Shown here: positions 35,542 to 45,137 of the stretch, piece by piece | Layout: every line of letters starts with the position of its first letter | Numbering within the stretch: position 1 is the first letter of the stretch | Assembly (NCBI GenBank): GCA_016874715.1 | Contig: VGTK01000012.1 | Location: 1 to 57,013 of the forward strand | Direction: 5' to 3' | DNA: 57,013 bases | Source: Deltaproteobacteria bacterium | Lineage (GTDB): Bacteria; Desulfobacterota; Binatia; UBA12015 | Made by a program: the position numbers and the translations under genes | Notes under the pieces: model-generated | Told to the model about the DNA's origin: nothing | Database searches by the model: none | What the model saw: the letters and a program-made list of their open reading frames with translations, nothing else

Positions 35542-37002
35542 ATGACGCAGACGACTCGACGTGGGCGAACGGCAACCGGACCCGCCGTCACGGTACTGCT
35601 CATCGCAGGCGCGCTGTCCCTCGCGACCGGCTGCGGCGACGCTGCGAAGACCGCGGCACCGCAGGCGCGCAACGTGATCGTGATTCTCGCCGACGACCTG
35701 GGCGTCGCGGACGTCTCCGCGTACGTCGGGGACCGCATCCCGACGCCCAACATCGACCGCATCGCGCAGGGCGGTGTGCGCTTCGACGCGGGCTATGCGA
35801 CCGCGGCGATGTGCAGCCCGTCGCGCGCCGGGCTCCTCACCGGCCGCTACCAGAACCGCTTCGGCTTCGAGTACAACGCGGGCTCCGACGAGCGCGTCGA
35901 GGCCGAAGGCCTGGGGCTCGACGTCGGCGAGCGCACGATGGCCGACCTGCTGCGCGCAGCCGGGCTGTACACCGGCATCATCGGCAAGTGGCACCAGGGC
36001 TCGCGTCCGGAGTTCGCGCCGATCGCGCGTGGCTTCGAGGAGTTCTTCGGCTTCTACGCGGGCTCGACCAACTTCATCGAGCCGGACCTGCCGGGGGTCA
36101 TCAACGGCGAGTCGATCGAGCCACGCGCGAACGCGAGCTTCTGGAAGCAGATCCTGCGCGAGCCCGGGCGCCAGGTCGTGAACAACGCCGACGAGTATCT
36201 CACCGAGGAGCTCACGCGCGAGACGCTCGAGTTCCTCGACCGGAACGCGGACCGGCCCTTTTTTCTCTACCTCGCGCACGCCGCGCCGCACACGCCGCTG
36301 CAGACGACGCAGAAGTACTACGACCGCTTCCCGGACATCGCCGACGAGCGGCAGCGCATCTATGCCGCGATGGTGAGCGCCCTCGACGACGGCGTCGGTG
36401 CGGTCCTCGACCGCCTCGACGCGCTCGGCCTCGCGGACGACACGCTGATCGTCTTTCTCTCCGACAACGGCTGCGCCGCCTATACGAATCTCTGCGACTG
36501 CTCTCTGCGCGGCGGCAAGCTCACGCTCCTCGAGGGCGGCACGCGCATCCCGTTCCTCATGCGCTGGCCGCGCGGGCTGCCGGCGGGCCGGGTCTACGGC
36601 CACCCGGTCACCGCACTCGACGTGCTGCCGACCGTGCTGCGCGCCGTCGGTGCATCGGCTCCCGAGGGGCCGCGCCGCGACGGCGTCGACCTGGTGCCTT
36701 TCGTGCGCGGTACGACGCAGGGCGTGCCGCACGAGACGCTCTACTGGCGGAGCGAGCCGCTGCTCGCGGTGCGCCAGGGACCGTGGAAGCTCTGGGAGTC
36801 TCGCGACGGCGCGTTCTCGTACCTGTTCGACCTGTCGTCGGACCCGGGCGAGCAGATCGACCTGGCCGCGAGTCAGCCCGACCGCGTGCGTCGCCTGCGC
36901 GAGGACTTCGCTGCCTGGAGCGCAGACCTCGTCGCTCCAGCATGGGACCCGCGCAACATCGTCGTCAACGCCTGCGGCGAGGAGTTCCGCATGGGCTTCT
37001 GA
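35542..37002 (+). CDS. lipoprotein arylsulfatase (formylglycine type I)
   Basis: A 486-residue sulfatase anchored by a lipoprotein signal (lipobox ATGC). Cys91 in MCSPSRAGLLTGRYQ is the CxPSR site that a formylglycine-generating enzyme converts to the catalytic aldehyde; no such enzyme is in this window. Metal-binding ILADDLG, IGKWHQG and LSDNG are present, as are C-terminal LRGGKLTLLEGGTRIPF and DPGEQIDLA. It would release sulfate from an organic ester in the periplasm or outside. GGAGG precedes ATG 35542. The last 130 bases overlap the antisense TetR gene. Confidence 0.92.
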   Translation: MTQTTRRGRTATGPAVTVLLIAGALSLATGCGDAAKTAAPQARNVIVILADDLGVADVSAYVGDRIPTPNIDRIAQGGVRFDAGYATAAMCSPSRAGLLTGRYQNRFGFEYNAGSDERVEAEGLGLDVGERTMADLLRAAGLYTGIIGKWHQGSRPEFAPIARGFEEFFGFYAGSTNFIEPDLPGVINGESIEPRANASFWKQILREPGRQVVNNADEYLTEELTRETLEFLDRNADRPFFLYLAHAAPHTPLQTTQKYYDRFPDIADERQRIYAAMVSALDDGVGAVLDRLDALGLADDTLIVFLSDNGCAAYTNLCDCSLRGGKLTLLEGGTRIPFLMRWPRGLPAGRVYGHPVTALDVLPTVLRAVGASAPEGPRRDGVDLVPFVRGTTQGVPHETLYWRSEPLLAVRQGPWKLWESRDGAFSYLFDLSSDPGEQIDLAASQPDRVRRLREDFAAWSADLVAPAWDPRNIVVNACGEEFRMGF

Positions 37003-37631
37003 GGCGCGCGCCGCGGGCGCCAGGCGCGCCGTTCGACGACGCCGCGTGCGAGGTCGTCGCACAGCGCCTCGACGAGCGCGCGCGACGGGCGCTCGTCGAT
37101 CCAGCGGCGTCCGGCGGCGTCGAAGGCGGCGAGCAGCATGACGGCCACGGTCGTCGCCTCGGCGGAGCCGACACGGAAGTGGGTGACGAAGGCCGCCGAC
37201 AGGACGCGCGCGAGCTCGGCGCGGCGCTTCGCGCGTGCGTCCTCGACCACCGGCGTCCCCCACAGCGTGCGTAGCCACGAGGATCGGCGCCCGAGCGCGT
37301 CGAGGAACGCCGCGACCGCGCGGCGCAGCGTCTCGTCCCAGGGCAAGCCGGGGTCGATCGCGGAGATCGCGTCGTCGATGCGCTGCCACTCCGAGCGCAG
37401 CAGCGACAGCACGATCGCGTCGCGATCGGGGAAGTGCCGGTAGACGACGGGCTTCGCGATTCCGGCCTCGCTCGCGAGCCGTTCCATCGTGAGCGCCTCG
37501 ACGCCGCCGGCGCGCAGCAAGCCCTGCGCATGCTCGAGGAGCTGCGTGCGCCGCGCGTCGCGCGACAGGCGCGGTGCGTAGCGCTTCCGTCGAGGTGTCG
37601 GGCCCGAGGCGCGGCCGTCCTCGTCGGTCAC
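36873..37631 (-). CDS. TetR family transcriptional regulator
   Basis: About 252 residues from GTG 37631 (start uncertain). Residues about 25-75 form the TetR DNA-binding domain: LLEHAQGLLRAGGVEALTMERLASEAGIAKPVVYRHF. The ligand domain follows. No stop codon appears at the usual length, so the frame continues with an Arg/Ser-rich tail through 36873, antisense to the sulfatase 3' end. A typical TetR protein ends near residue 200, so this tail is probably not functional. Likely represses genes in the neighbourhood, perhaps the sulfatase/ceramidase pair. Confidence 0.82.
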   Translation of the reverse strand: MTDEDGRASGPTPRRKRYAPRLSRDARRTQLLEHAQGLLRAGGVEALTMERLASEAGIAKPVVYRHFPDRDAIVLSLLRSEWQRIDDAISAIDPGLPWDETLRRAVAAFLDALGRRSSWLRTLWGTPVVEDARAKRRAELARVLSAAFVTHFRVGSAEATTVAVMLLAAFDAAGRRWIDERPSRALVEALCDDLARGVVERRAWRPRRAPQKPMRNSSPQALTTMLRGSHAGATRSALQAAKSSRRRRTRSG

Positions 37632-37857
37632 GTCGATGCCGGTGCGCGGACGGCTCCTCGCGCCGCGCGCGTGCGCCCGAGGCCGAGGTCGAGTCGTCGT
37701 GTTGGCTGCATGGCGTGACCCTTCGCGCTCGCCGGACGAGCAGCTCGTGCGGCGACAGATACGTGCCACGTGCGCGGCACGCAATCGCGGGCCAGCGCGC
37801 GTGCGCCACGGACCGTGGGGGCACGCGCGGCGGCGCGCCGGCGCGACCCGTCGGAGG

Positions 37858-39150
37858 TCACTGGTACTGCGCGGGCCCTCGGATGATGAGCGACTCGGTC
37901 GTCGGGGCGGCCTCTTCCGCCGGTGGCTCCTCCGCGGTCGGCGCCGCTTTCGCGGCAGGTGTGTCATCCTCCTCGAGGTCGCGCATGTCGGCGAGCCGCA
38001 GCTTGAGGTTGCCGGCATTCGTCGCGTTCAAGAGAGCGGTGGAGAGCGAGACCAGCCCCTGGCGCACCAGGCCTTCGATCTCGCCGTCGAAGTGCTGCAT
38101 GCCGTCGAGCGCTCCGTCGCGCATGGCGTCGAGCAGCGACTTTCCCTGAGCCCCTTCCTCCCCGCGTGCCAGGTACTCGCGCGTGCGCATGGTCGACTTC
38201 AGGACCTCGACGACGGCGATCCGCCCGCCGCTCTTCAGCGGGAGCAGCCGCTGCGAGACGAAGCAGCGGAACGAGGCCGCGAGGCGCGCGCGCACGGCCT
38301 GCTGGTCGCCCGCCTCGAACGTGCCGACGATGCGGTCGACGGTCTTCGACGCGTCGATGGTGTGGAGCGTGGAGAGCACCAGATGTCCGGTCTCGGCTGC
38401 CGTCAGCGCGATCTCGATCGTCTCCCGGTCGCGCATCTCGCCGACCAGGATGACCTTCGGCGCCTGACGGAGAGCCGCCCGCAGCGCGAGCGCGAACGTC
38501 GGCGTGTCGCTGTGCAGCTCGCGCTGGTTGACGGTGGCCTTCTTGTGCGCGTGCAGGAACTCGATCGGGTCCTCGATGGTGAGGATGTGCTCGGCTCGCG
38601 TCTCGTTGATGAGGTCGATGATCGCTGCGAGCGTCGACGACTTGCCGGAGCCGGTGGGCCCCGTGACCAGGACGATGCCCGTCTTGTAGGTCGCGATCTC
38701 CGCGAGCGACGGCGGCAGGCATAGTTCCTCGAGGCTCGGGATCCTGCTCGCGATGACGCGCATCACGACCGCATGCGTGCCGCGCTGGCGGAAGATGTTG
38801 ACGCGGAAGCGTGCGCTGCCCGGCAGCGCGTAGGAGAGATCGGCCGAGCCGTGCTCGGCGAGCAGCCGCAGCGCCGTCTCGTTGCCGCCGATGAGATCGC
38901 TCGCGATGCGGGCCGTGTGCTCCGGGGTCAGCACGGGCAGCTCGGGGATCGTCACGCCCTCGAGGCTGCCGTGCTTCTCGACCTGCGGCGGACGCCCGGG
39001 CGTGAAGAGCAGGTCGCTGACGCCCTTGCCGGATTCCAGCATGGCGAGGATCACCTTCGGTGTGGCGATCGGCGATGCCGCGTCGGCGGAGCCGGGGCGG
39101 GACGTTCCGTTCGCGGTCGCGGGTGCAGGGAAGCCTTCGCAGATGCTCAT
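37858..39150 (-). CDS. pilT: PilT/PilU type IV pilus retraction ATPase
   Basis: A 430-residue hexameric secretion ATPase of the PilT family. The Walker A GPTGSGKS has K170, and the Asp box IEDPIEF, Walker B-like GEMRDRETIEIAL and HLVLSTLHT His box are all present. N-terminal RFRVNIFRQRG supports PilT/PilU rather than PilB (no extra N1 domain). The acidic Ala/Glu/Pro-rich tail (residues about 390-425) is typical of PilU-like paralogues. Drives pilus disassembly and twitching; other pilus genes are not in this window. Confidence 0.92.
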   Translation of the reverse strand: MSICEGFPAPATANGTSRPGSADAASPIATPKVILAMLESGKGVSDLLFTPGRPPQVEKHGSLEGVTIPELPVLTPEHTARIASDLIGGNETALRLLAEHGSADLSYALPGSARFRVNIFRQRGTHAVVMRVIASRIPSLEELCLPPSLAEIATYKTGIVLVTGPTGSGKSSTLAAIIDLINETRAEHILTIEDPIEFLHAHKKATVNQRELHSDTPTFALALRAALRQAPKVILVGEMRDRETIEIALTAAETGHLVLSTLHTIDASKTVDRIVGTFEAGDQQAVRARLAASFRCFVSQRLLPLKSGGRIAVVEVLKSTMRTREYLARGEEGAQGKSLLDAMRDGALDGMQHFDGEIEGLVRQGLVSLSTALLNATNAGNLKLRLADMRDLEEDDTPAAKAAPTAEEPPAEEAAPTTESLIIRGPAQYQ

Positions 39151-39294
39151 GGCGATGCGGATCTCCGGGCGGATGGCGCGGGGCGGCCCGCGGCAGGCGG
39201 GCGGCCCGGGTTCCGCGTACCATCGGCCGAGCGGAGCGATCGCTCCAGTCCGCGTGTGCGGCGATCTGACCCGTCCGTGCGGTACGCGGGAGTC

Positions 39295-41337
39295 TCAGCC
39301 GGCGAGCGACTTCGCCGTGATCGCCAGCGTGTAGAGCCGAATCCGCACGGTCGGGCGATAGGCCCAGGCGCCGTCGCTGCGCAGCTGGATCGACAGCACC
39401 TCGTTCGTCGGTGGAAACGGCCGTCCCAGCGCGAGCATCGCCAGGCCCTCGCCGGTCGTTACCAGAGGCGTCAGCAGCAGGCCTCCCCGCGCAACCGACG
39501 GCACGATGCGGAACTCGGCGCGACCGCCATCCGCGAGCGCGACCTGCGCGTACAGCGGCGGCGCCTTGAAGATGCCGTCGAGCAGCGACCCGGCGGCCGA
39601 GTACTCGATGTCGATTTCCGCCCAGAGCGGAACATCGTGCGGTGGCAGCGTGATGTCCTGGCCGAACGCGATGGTCGCCTCCGCCAGGAGCTGCATCTCG
39701 GCGCGGCGCGGCTGTGTCGCCGGCACGAAGTGCGCGAAGCGGCCGCGCATACCGGCAAGGTCGTAGCCGGCGAGCAGCACGGGCCAGCTTCGTCCGTCGT
39801 CCGTCGACGGATATCTGCCGTCGATCACCGCCGCGTCCAGCAAGACGTTCGCGGGCTGCGCGCTCTCTAGAGACGCCGCGTTGCGCCGCGCCAGCGCGTC
39901 GGAGAAGGCCGTGTAGCTCTGGAAGATGGGGCGTGGTGCGTAGTTAAGGTCGTGCGACAGGACCACGGCTTGATCGTAAGAGTAGAGGTCCACCGTGCCG
40001 CTCATCGCCGGGAGCGGATCCTGCGCACGCACCGCGGCCCGGGCATTCGCCTGCACGGCAACCAGGGCGTCCTTCAGCTGGCCCGGTGCGCTCACGCTCG
40101 CCAGCGAGACCGCCGCGCCGTTGTAGAAGCTCGCGAAGTAGTCGACCAGCGAGGACCATCCCATGCGGTGCAGGATCCCGTAGGCGCTGCACCACGAGCA
40201 CAGGATCACCAGCAGCCCGCCGACCATCAGGCCGCGCAGGCGCGGCAGCGCGTCGGCGCAAAGCGCCCAGACCGCCAGCCCGAAGGCCGGCATCGCGAGC
40301 AGCGCGTTCACGGCGTGGATGTCGTGCCGCACGAAGCCAGCCTTGAAGTGCGTGAACAGGATGAGGGCGAAGCCGATCAGCGGTACGGCGCTCCAGATGC
40401 CGCGCTGCTGGTGTCGCACGAAGATCCAGCCCGCGACCGTGAGCAGAAGCAGCGCCCCGACGCAGAAGCCGAGGACCTCCGTCGCATCTCCCGGCTGGAG
40501 CGGCGTGCTCATTGCACCGCTGTAGCCCGCCGACACCTCCATGCCGGTGCCGATCCACGCCAGCAGGCCCGCCAGCGGCTGCCCGGCGAGCACCCAGAAG
40601 ACGAGCAGTGCCGCGGCGAAGGTGAGGGACCACCAGGGCGTCCGTTGCTGCCGGGCGACCCGGTCGAACGCCAGCAGGCACGCGACCGCGACCGCAACGA
40701 CGAAGAACGTGTACTTGACCAGCGCCACCGCGGCGACCAGCGTGGAGAAGACGTACGTCATGACGGAGTCGTCCGGGTCGCGAAAGAAGAGGCCCAGGCA
40801 GAGCCACGCGAAGGGTGCGACCAGGAACATCGGGTCGATGGTGTCGGGCGCGTCGAGGATGGGGACCACGATCAGAAGCGCCAGCGGCGCCGCCCAGAGC
40901 GGTGCGCGCGCCCGCCGGGCAATGCGGAACGTGGCCCAGCCCATCAAGCCGCCGTACAGCAGCCGGAAGACGATCATCAGCCAGAACGTCTCCGGAACGA
41001 TCAGCGGTACGGCGAGCACGTTGAGCGGCCCGTGGGTGAACACGATGTCGCTGCCGAACTGCCAGCGCAGCACGGACGCGCGGTTCAGCACCTGGATCCA
41101 GGAGATGTCGAGCCCGCCACCAGGTGCAAGCAGCACGACCGGGATCGACAGCAAGCCGTAGATCAGGACGCAGGCGGCGAGAGCGAGGTGCTCGAGCCCG
41201 CGACCGCGTGGCGCGCCCGCGGCCGGAGGGTCCGTCGGGAGCTCAGTCGCATCGCCGTCTTGATGCAAGCGTCGCCGTCTACCAGCGCGTGATTCCGTCC
41301 GCAATCGACTTTCGCGGTTGACGGAATCCGGACGCAC
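39295..41337 (-). CDS. large polytopic membrane protein of unknown function
   Basis: A 680-residue protein beginning at GTG 41337. After a basic, disordered N-terminus of about 45 residues come some ten to twelve membrane helices up to about residue 410. Then follows a soluble domain of 270 residues ending near the cell surface side (contains DGRYPSTDDGRSWPV). The arrangement (N-terminal polytopic, C-terminal soluble beta domain) recalls lipid-linked sugar transferases and O-antigen ligases, but no catalytic motif is recognisable. It precedes the glycan island on the same strand. Confidence 0.72.
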   Translation of the reverse strand: MRPDSVNRESRLRTESRAGRRRRLHQDGDATELPTDPPAAGAPRGRGLEHLALAACVLIYGLLSIPVVLLAPGGGLDISWIQVLNRASVLRWQFGSDIVFTHGPLNVLAVPLIVPETFWLMIVFRLLYGGLMGWATFRIARRARAPLWAAPLALLIVVPILDAPDTIDPMFLVAPFAWLCLGLFFRDPDDSVMTYVFSTLVAAVALVKYTFFVVAVAVACLLAFDRVARQQRTPWWSLTFAAALLVFWVLAGQPLAGLLAWIGTGMEVSAGYSGAMSTPLQPGDATEVLGFCVGALLLLTVAGWIFVRHQQRGIWSAVPLIGFALILFTHFKAGFVRHDIHAVNALLAMPAFGLAVWALCADALPRLRGLMVGGLLVILCSWCSAYGILHRMGWSSLVDYFASFYNGAAVSLASVSAPGQLKDALVAVQANARAAVRAQDPLPAMSGTVDLYSYDQAVVLSHDLNYAPRPIFQSYTAFSDALARRNAASLESAQPANVLLDAAVIDGRYPSTDDGRSWPVLLAGYDLAGMRGRFAHFVPATQPRRAEMQLLAEATIAFGQDITLPPHDVPLWAEIDIEYSAAGSLLDGIFKAPPLYAQVALADGGRAEFRIVPSVARGGLLLTPLVTTGEGLAMLALGRPFPPTNEVLSIQLRSDGAWAYRPTVRIRLYTLAITAKSLAG

Positions 41338-41632
41338 CAGGAATCCACTTCCACGGCACCCGACGGCGGGCGGCGAGAGCGCGGCTGATGTGTGCCGGCA
41401 TCCACGTCTGCCGCAGGCGAGTGGCGGGATCCGGTTTGATCCGCGGACCGCCGGAACGTCGCGATAGAGTGCGCGGAGTAGCGCACGAAATGCGTCTGTC
41501 CCAGCCTGCGTTCGAGGGCGCTCGAGGGACCGAACAGCGACCCGGGAACGGAGTCCTCAGCGCAGCAGTGGTGAACGGCTACCGAAGGGACACGAACCAC
41601 TCCGATGCGAGAAGAAGCCAGGAGAAGGCAGC

Positions 41633-42364
41633 CTACCGCGCCGATCGACCCAGCCGCGGAGCAAGCTTGGTGACAACGAAACAGTAGATCAGAGTCTGGA
41701 TGTACAAGCTCATCTGCGCGAACACCTTGAACGTGGACCTTCCCCCTGTGCGGCTCCTCCAGGAGTTCGGTGAAACCGAGTAGCGGGCGCCTTGAGCCAC
41801 TGCCTTGAGGGACATCTCGATCGCGAGGTTGAACTGCCCGGATACCAGCGGCTGCATGCCATCGACGATCTCTCGGCGATAGCACTTGAACGGGTTGGTG
41901 AAGTCATTGTACCGCTCGCGGAACAGACTCGCTGCCAGCCAGTTCCCCATGCGGTTCACCATCCATTTCAGACGCGGATACTCCTCGACGCGAGCGCCGG
42001 CAATGTACCGCGACCCGAACGCACACTCATAGCCCTCGCCGATACTCCTGTAATAGGCAATCAGATCCGCCGGGCTGTCCGAGCCGTCGGCCATCACGAC
42101 GGCTACGGCGCTGCCCCGATAGTGAGTCAAACCACAACGCACTGCATGTCCAAAGCCATGCCTGCCCTGGTTGTTGACATGTCGTAGTGCAGGATAAGTC
42201 CCCTCCAGTTCGATCAGCACTCTCTCGGTGCCATCCGAACTTCCGTCGTTGACGACCAGCAATTCGTAGTCGAATTGTGCAAGATCGAGAGCCGTCGCAA
42301 GCGACTCAATCGACTCGCCAATGGTATGTTCTTCGTTGTAGGCCGGAATGACGACGGAAAGCAT
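41633..42364 (-). CDS. family 2 glycosyltransferase
   Basis: A 243-residue GT2 enzyme: MLSVVIPAYNEEHTI at the N-terminus, nucleotide-sugar binding VVNDGSSDGT, MADGSDSPADL in the acidic metal region and FKCYRRE. The C-terminal end is hydrophobic (LYIQTLIYCFVV), suggesting membrane association. Transfers a sugar to a lipid or saccharide acceptor. It is the last gene of the lower-GC island. Third-position AT is clearly higher than in the neighbours. Confidence 0.9.
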   Translation of the reverse strand: MLSVVIPAYNEEHTIGESIESLATALDLAQFDYELLVVNDGSSDGTERVLIELEGTYPALRHVNNQGRHGFGHAVRCGLTHYRGSAVAVVMADGSDSPADLIAYYRSIGEGYECAFGSRYIAGARVEEYPRLKWMVNRMGNWLAASLFRERYNDFTNPFKCYRREIVDGMQPLVSGQFNLAIEMSLKAVAQGARYSVSPNSWRSRTGGRSTFKVFAQMSLYIQTLIYCFVVTKLAPRLGRSAR

Positions 42365-42393
42365 GGCTACTGTGGTGTTCGGGAGCCCGCGAC

Positions 42394-43206
42394 TCAAAAG
42401 GGTCCGTACCAGGCAGAAACCCGGCGTACGGCTTCGCTGATCTGTGCGAGGGGGGCCGCTGGCCGACGCATTTCGATCGAGACCCAACCCGAATAATCAA
42501 TCTGACGCAGGGCCTCGCCGATACGGGCATGATCGATGACGGTACGATCGAAACCCGACAGATGCGGCTCGCTCACATGAAAATGGCGGATCATGTCATT
42601 GCATACGATGACTGCTTCCGCAGGATCGTCCCCCGCCAGATGAATGCAGCCCGTGTCGAGCATTAGGCCGAATCCTGGTTCGTCGACCGCACGCACCAGC
42701 TCGCGTGTCTCGCGCCATCGCGTCATGAACTTGCTGCCATAGGCCTCAGGGAGCGGTTCAAGGCAAAGACATGCGCCATGCGCGGCACAGATTCGGGCGG
42801 CTTCGCGGAAGAAGTCGATCGCCCTGGCAGCGGCCTCGGTAGCCGTCAGATGACCTAGGTCGCGATTGCGCGGCGCACCGAAGACCAGCGCCCGAGATCC
42901 AAACGCCGACGCCAAGTTCGCGACCCGACCGATATGCTCCAGCGCCTCCTGACGAATGGGATCGGGAGCCAAGATGAGCAGTTCCGGTCGGCCGAAGAAA
43001 ATGGCTTGCATGGAGGGGAGTTCGAATTGCTCCGAAGCGAACGCCCGACGCCAGTTCGCCGCGGACTGAACGTCGGCACCGGCCCAGCCCGGCCAGAGCT
43101 TCGTAGGCGCCAGCTCGATGCCCCGGACGTCTCGACGGCGGAGCATCTCGAGTACCGCTGCTTGCTCTTCGATGTCCCAGGCGATGTTCGAAACGGCCAG
43201 CTTCAC
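42394..43206 (-). CDS. sugar phosphate isomerase/epimerase-like TIM barrel
   Basis: A 270-residue protein of the xylose-isomerase-like TIM barrel superfamily (AP endonuclease 2 family). Signature elements: IELAPTKLWPGW near the first strand, CLCLEPLPEAYGSKFM with the metal-binding Glu, GLMLDTGCIHLAGDDP and IRHFHVSEPHLSGF with metal-binding His. Likely interconverts a sugar derivative for the glycan. Its start overlaps the epimerase stop (43203-43206), so they are translationally coupled. Confidence 0.87.
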   Translation of the reverse strand: MKLAVSNIAWDIEEQAAVLEMLRRRDVRGIELAPTKLWPGWAGADVQSAANWRRAFASEQFELPSMQAIFFGRPELLILAPDPIRQEALEHIGRVANLASAFGSRALVFGAPRNRDLGHLTATEAAARAIDFFREAARICAAHGACLCLEPLPEAYGSKFMTRWRETRELVRAVDEPGFGLMLDTGCIHLAGDDPAEAVIVCNDMIRHFHVSEPHLSGFDRTVIDHARIGEALRQIDYSGWVSIEMRRPAAPLAQISEAVRRVSAWYGPF

Positions 43207-43985
43207 CGAATGTCTCCCCGGCGATAACTCTCAATGTAAAGGCCGAGCTTCCGGCAAACCTCCTCCCGACTCCAGATGAAGCCGTCACTGCCACCGAACA
43301 GGTCTGCGTATTTCGTTCGGCACGCGTACTGGCTTTCGAAACCGGGATCGCTACCGACGCGGAGTTCCGGGAAGAACTGCTGGATGATCCGCGCCGTTGT
43401 AACCGGTTCAGGGAACAAGTGAATCAACGAGATGTCTTCGCGCAATGTCAGGCCAATATGTTCCCAGAGGTTCGCGAGGTCGTAATACTGAAAACTCGAG
43501 TTCGGCTCAATCTTCTCTAGTTGATTCTCGTTCAAGAGATCGTAGATCACGTTCTTCTTCAGGCCGGGTCCGAAAAGCGACGGTAGTCGGACGACGCTCG
43601 TCTTGGGAAACATCGCCTGCACGATGCGTTCCAGGCGCAAGCGATGGGCCCCGTAGGCGTGGTTTTCGTATCCGCTGGGATCGAAGTCCTCGTCGACGCC
43701 ATCGAACACTCCCAGGACGTCGATCGTGGAGACCAATACGACGCGTTGTGCCTTTACGTGCGCGAGCGAGGCCAACAATCGCTCAATACCCGCCCAGTCC
43801 TCGTTCGGGTTCAGATTCGCCCACCACCGTTTTGCCTGCACTGCGGAGAGGACCAGTAGTTCGAACGATCGTCCCGCGATCTCGCCAATGTTCGTCGAAT
43901 TGTACACGGCGTCGAACCTGTGCTGGCGATGCAGATTGCCGCCCACGAATCCCGAATACCCCACCAGGGCGCTCTCGCTTGTCAA
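43203..43985 (-). CDS. NAD-dependent epimerase/dehydratase (SDR)
   Basis: A 260-residue extended short-chain dehydrogenase. The NAD-binding motif VGYSGFVGGNL is at the N-terminus, the catalytic-type YENHAYGAHRLRLE in the middle, and VVRLPSLFGPG after it. It starts at TTG 43985, with GGAGG seven bases upstream. It would act on a nucleotide-activated sugar. It lacks some of the C-terminal length of typical UDP-glucose epimerases (usually above 300), so the substrate may be unusual. Confidence 0.85.
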   Translation of the reverse strand: MTSESALVGYSGFVGGNLHRQHRFDAVYNSTNIGEIAGRSFELLVLSAVQAKRWWANLNPNEDWAGIERLLASLAHVKAQRVVLVSTIDVLGVFDGVDEDFDPSGYENHAYGAHRLRLERIVQAMFPKTSVVRLPSLFGPGLKKNVIYDLLNENQLEKIEPNSSFQYYDLANLWEHIGLTLREDISLIHLFPEPVTTARIIQQFFPELRVGSDPGFESQYACRTKYADLFGGSDGFIWSREEVCRKLGLYIESYRRGDIR

Positions 43986-44060
43986 GGGGATGCCTCCAAT
44001 GCACCAAGCCGATCCTGAACGCGCGGACGGTCGTCCCTCTTCGTTGATCGGCGGTGGGAG

Positions 44061-45092
44061 TCAGAAGTCGTAGTCAGCCCCGGTCTTCGCGCGATTCGCA
44101 CGGCCCACGGCCGACCTGACGCTACGGAGGAAATGTCGCAACAGGGCAACCCCGGACTTCCAATTGGAGTTCTTCTGAATACTCACGCTGTCGAGTCCAG
44201 GATACTCTCTGGCCCGGGCAACGATCAATCCGTCGGTCGTGAAGCTCTCGCTCCGACTGTGTTCGGCGACAATCCGAAACTCATGCTCTTGGAAAAACGC
44301 GCGACAACGCGCATGAACGTCGTGTCCGTGCGTCGATATGAAAAAATAGCCGATCCGCGACGCGCGAACCGACTCGACCGCTCCCGCGAGCAGTTCATCT
44401 TCCGCGCCCTGAATATCGGCATGCACGATATGCGCAAACTCGATGTTGACCCTCTTCATCAGGTCATCGATCGAGATTCTCTCGAGATCCACGATGACCT
44501 CGTTCTCGAACTTCTTCGTATGCGGTGATTCGGAGGTTGCGCCGACATAGGCTCTGATGAATTCGGCGTGCAGTCCATTGAGCGCAAAGTTGTCGAATCC
44601 CACCCGCGCGTGATCATCAACGGGCTCGATGAGTATATTGCGAGCGCGAGTTTTCGTTGTCTGGGCCCACATCGAATAGTAGCCCCAGTAGCTTCCTGCT
44701 TCGATCATGCAAATGTCTTGGGGGAGCGAGTTGAGAACCTCGTAGAAGACACGCTCCTCCTGTGGCTCGTGGTGGCCTCTGAGGTGCGAAATGATCTCCG
44801 TGTTCAGGTCGGCGTAGTAGCTGTTGAGGCGTACCTTGATGCCGTTGTGCATTACTTGATAATCCACCCCGCCATCATGGACATGTACGAGCGCGCCAGC
44901 GTCCTTCACTTTCGGGATCGACGCACAATCGTTGGGGGCCTCCGTGCAGATCGCGAACAGGAATTTCTGGTAAGCCCAGGCAACGGGCGGGACGCGCGTC
45001 CTCAGGAACGCCCTCGATCTCCGCAAGAAGTCTCGTCCCGCGGACCGAGTGCGCTCCTGGTGAGGCGGCGTTGATGGATCGGTTCGCGTCAT
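44061..45092 (-). CDS. FkbM-family methyltransferase
   Basis: A 343-residue SAM-dependent O-methyltransferase. The SAM region is seen in MIEAGSYWGYYSMWAQ, with FkbM hallmarks RNILIEPVDDHAR, NFALNGLHAEFI, VDLERISIDDL and HADIQGAEDELLAG. These enzymes methylate sugar hydroxyls in glycans or natural products. It is the third gene of the island, so it probably caps or decorates a surface sugar. The N-terminal 50 residues are basic and unlike the family core. Confidence 0.9.
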   Translation of the reverse strand: MTRTDPSTPPHQERTRSAGRDFLRRSRAFLRTRVPPVAWAYQKFLFAICTEAPNDCASIPKVKDAGALVHVHDGGVDYQVMHNGIKVRLNSYYADLNTEIISHLRGHHEPQEERVFYEVLNSLPQDICMIEAGSYWGYYSMWAQTTKTRARNILIEPVDDHARVGFDNFALNGLHAEFIRAYVGATSESPHTKKFENEVIVDLERISIDDLMKRVNIEFAHIVHADIQGAEDELLAGAVESVRASRIGYFFISTHGHDVHARCRAFFQEHEFRIVAEHSRSESFTTDGLIVARAREYPGLDSVSIQKNSNWKSGVALLRHFLRSVRSAVGRANRAKTGADYDF

Positions 45093-45137
45093 CTGCGCAC
45101 ATTCGACTCGCTGGATGTCGTGCTGCGGGCCGGGAGG

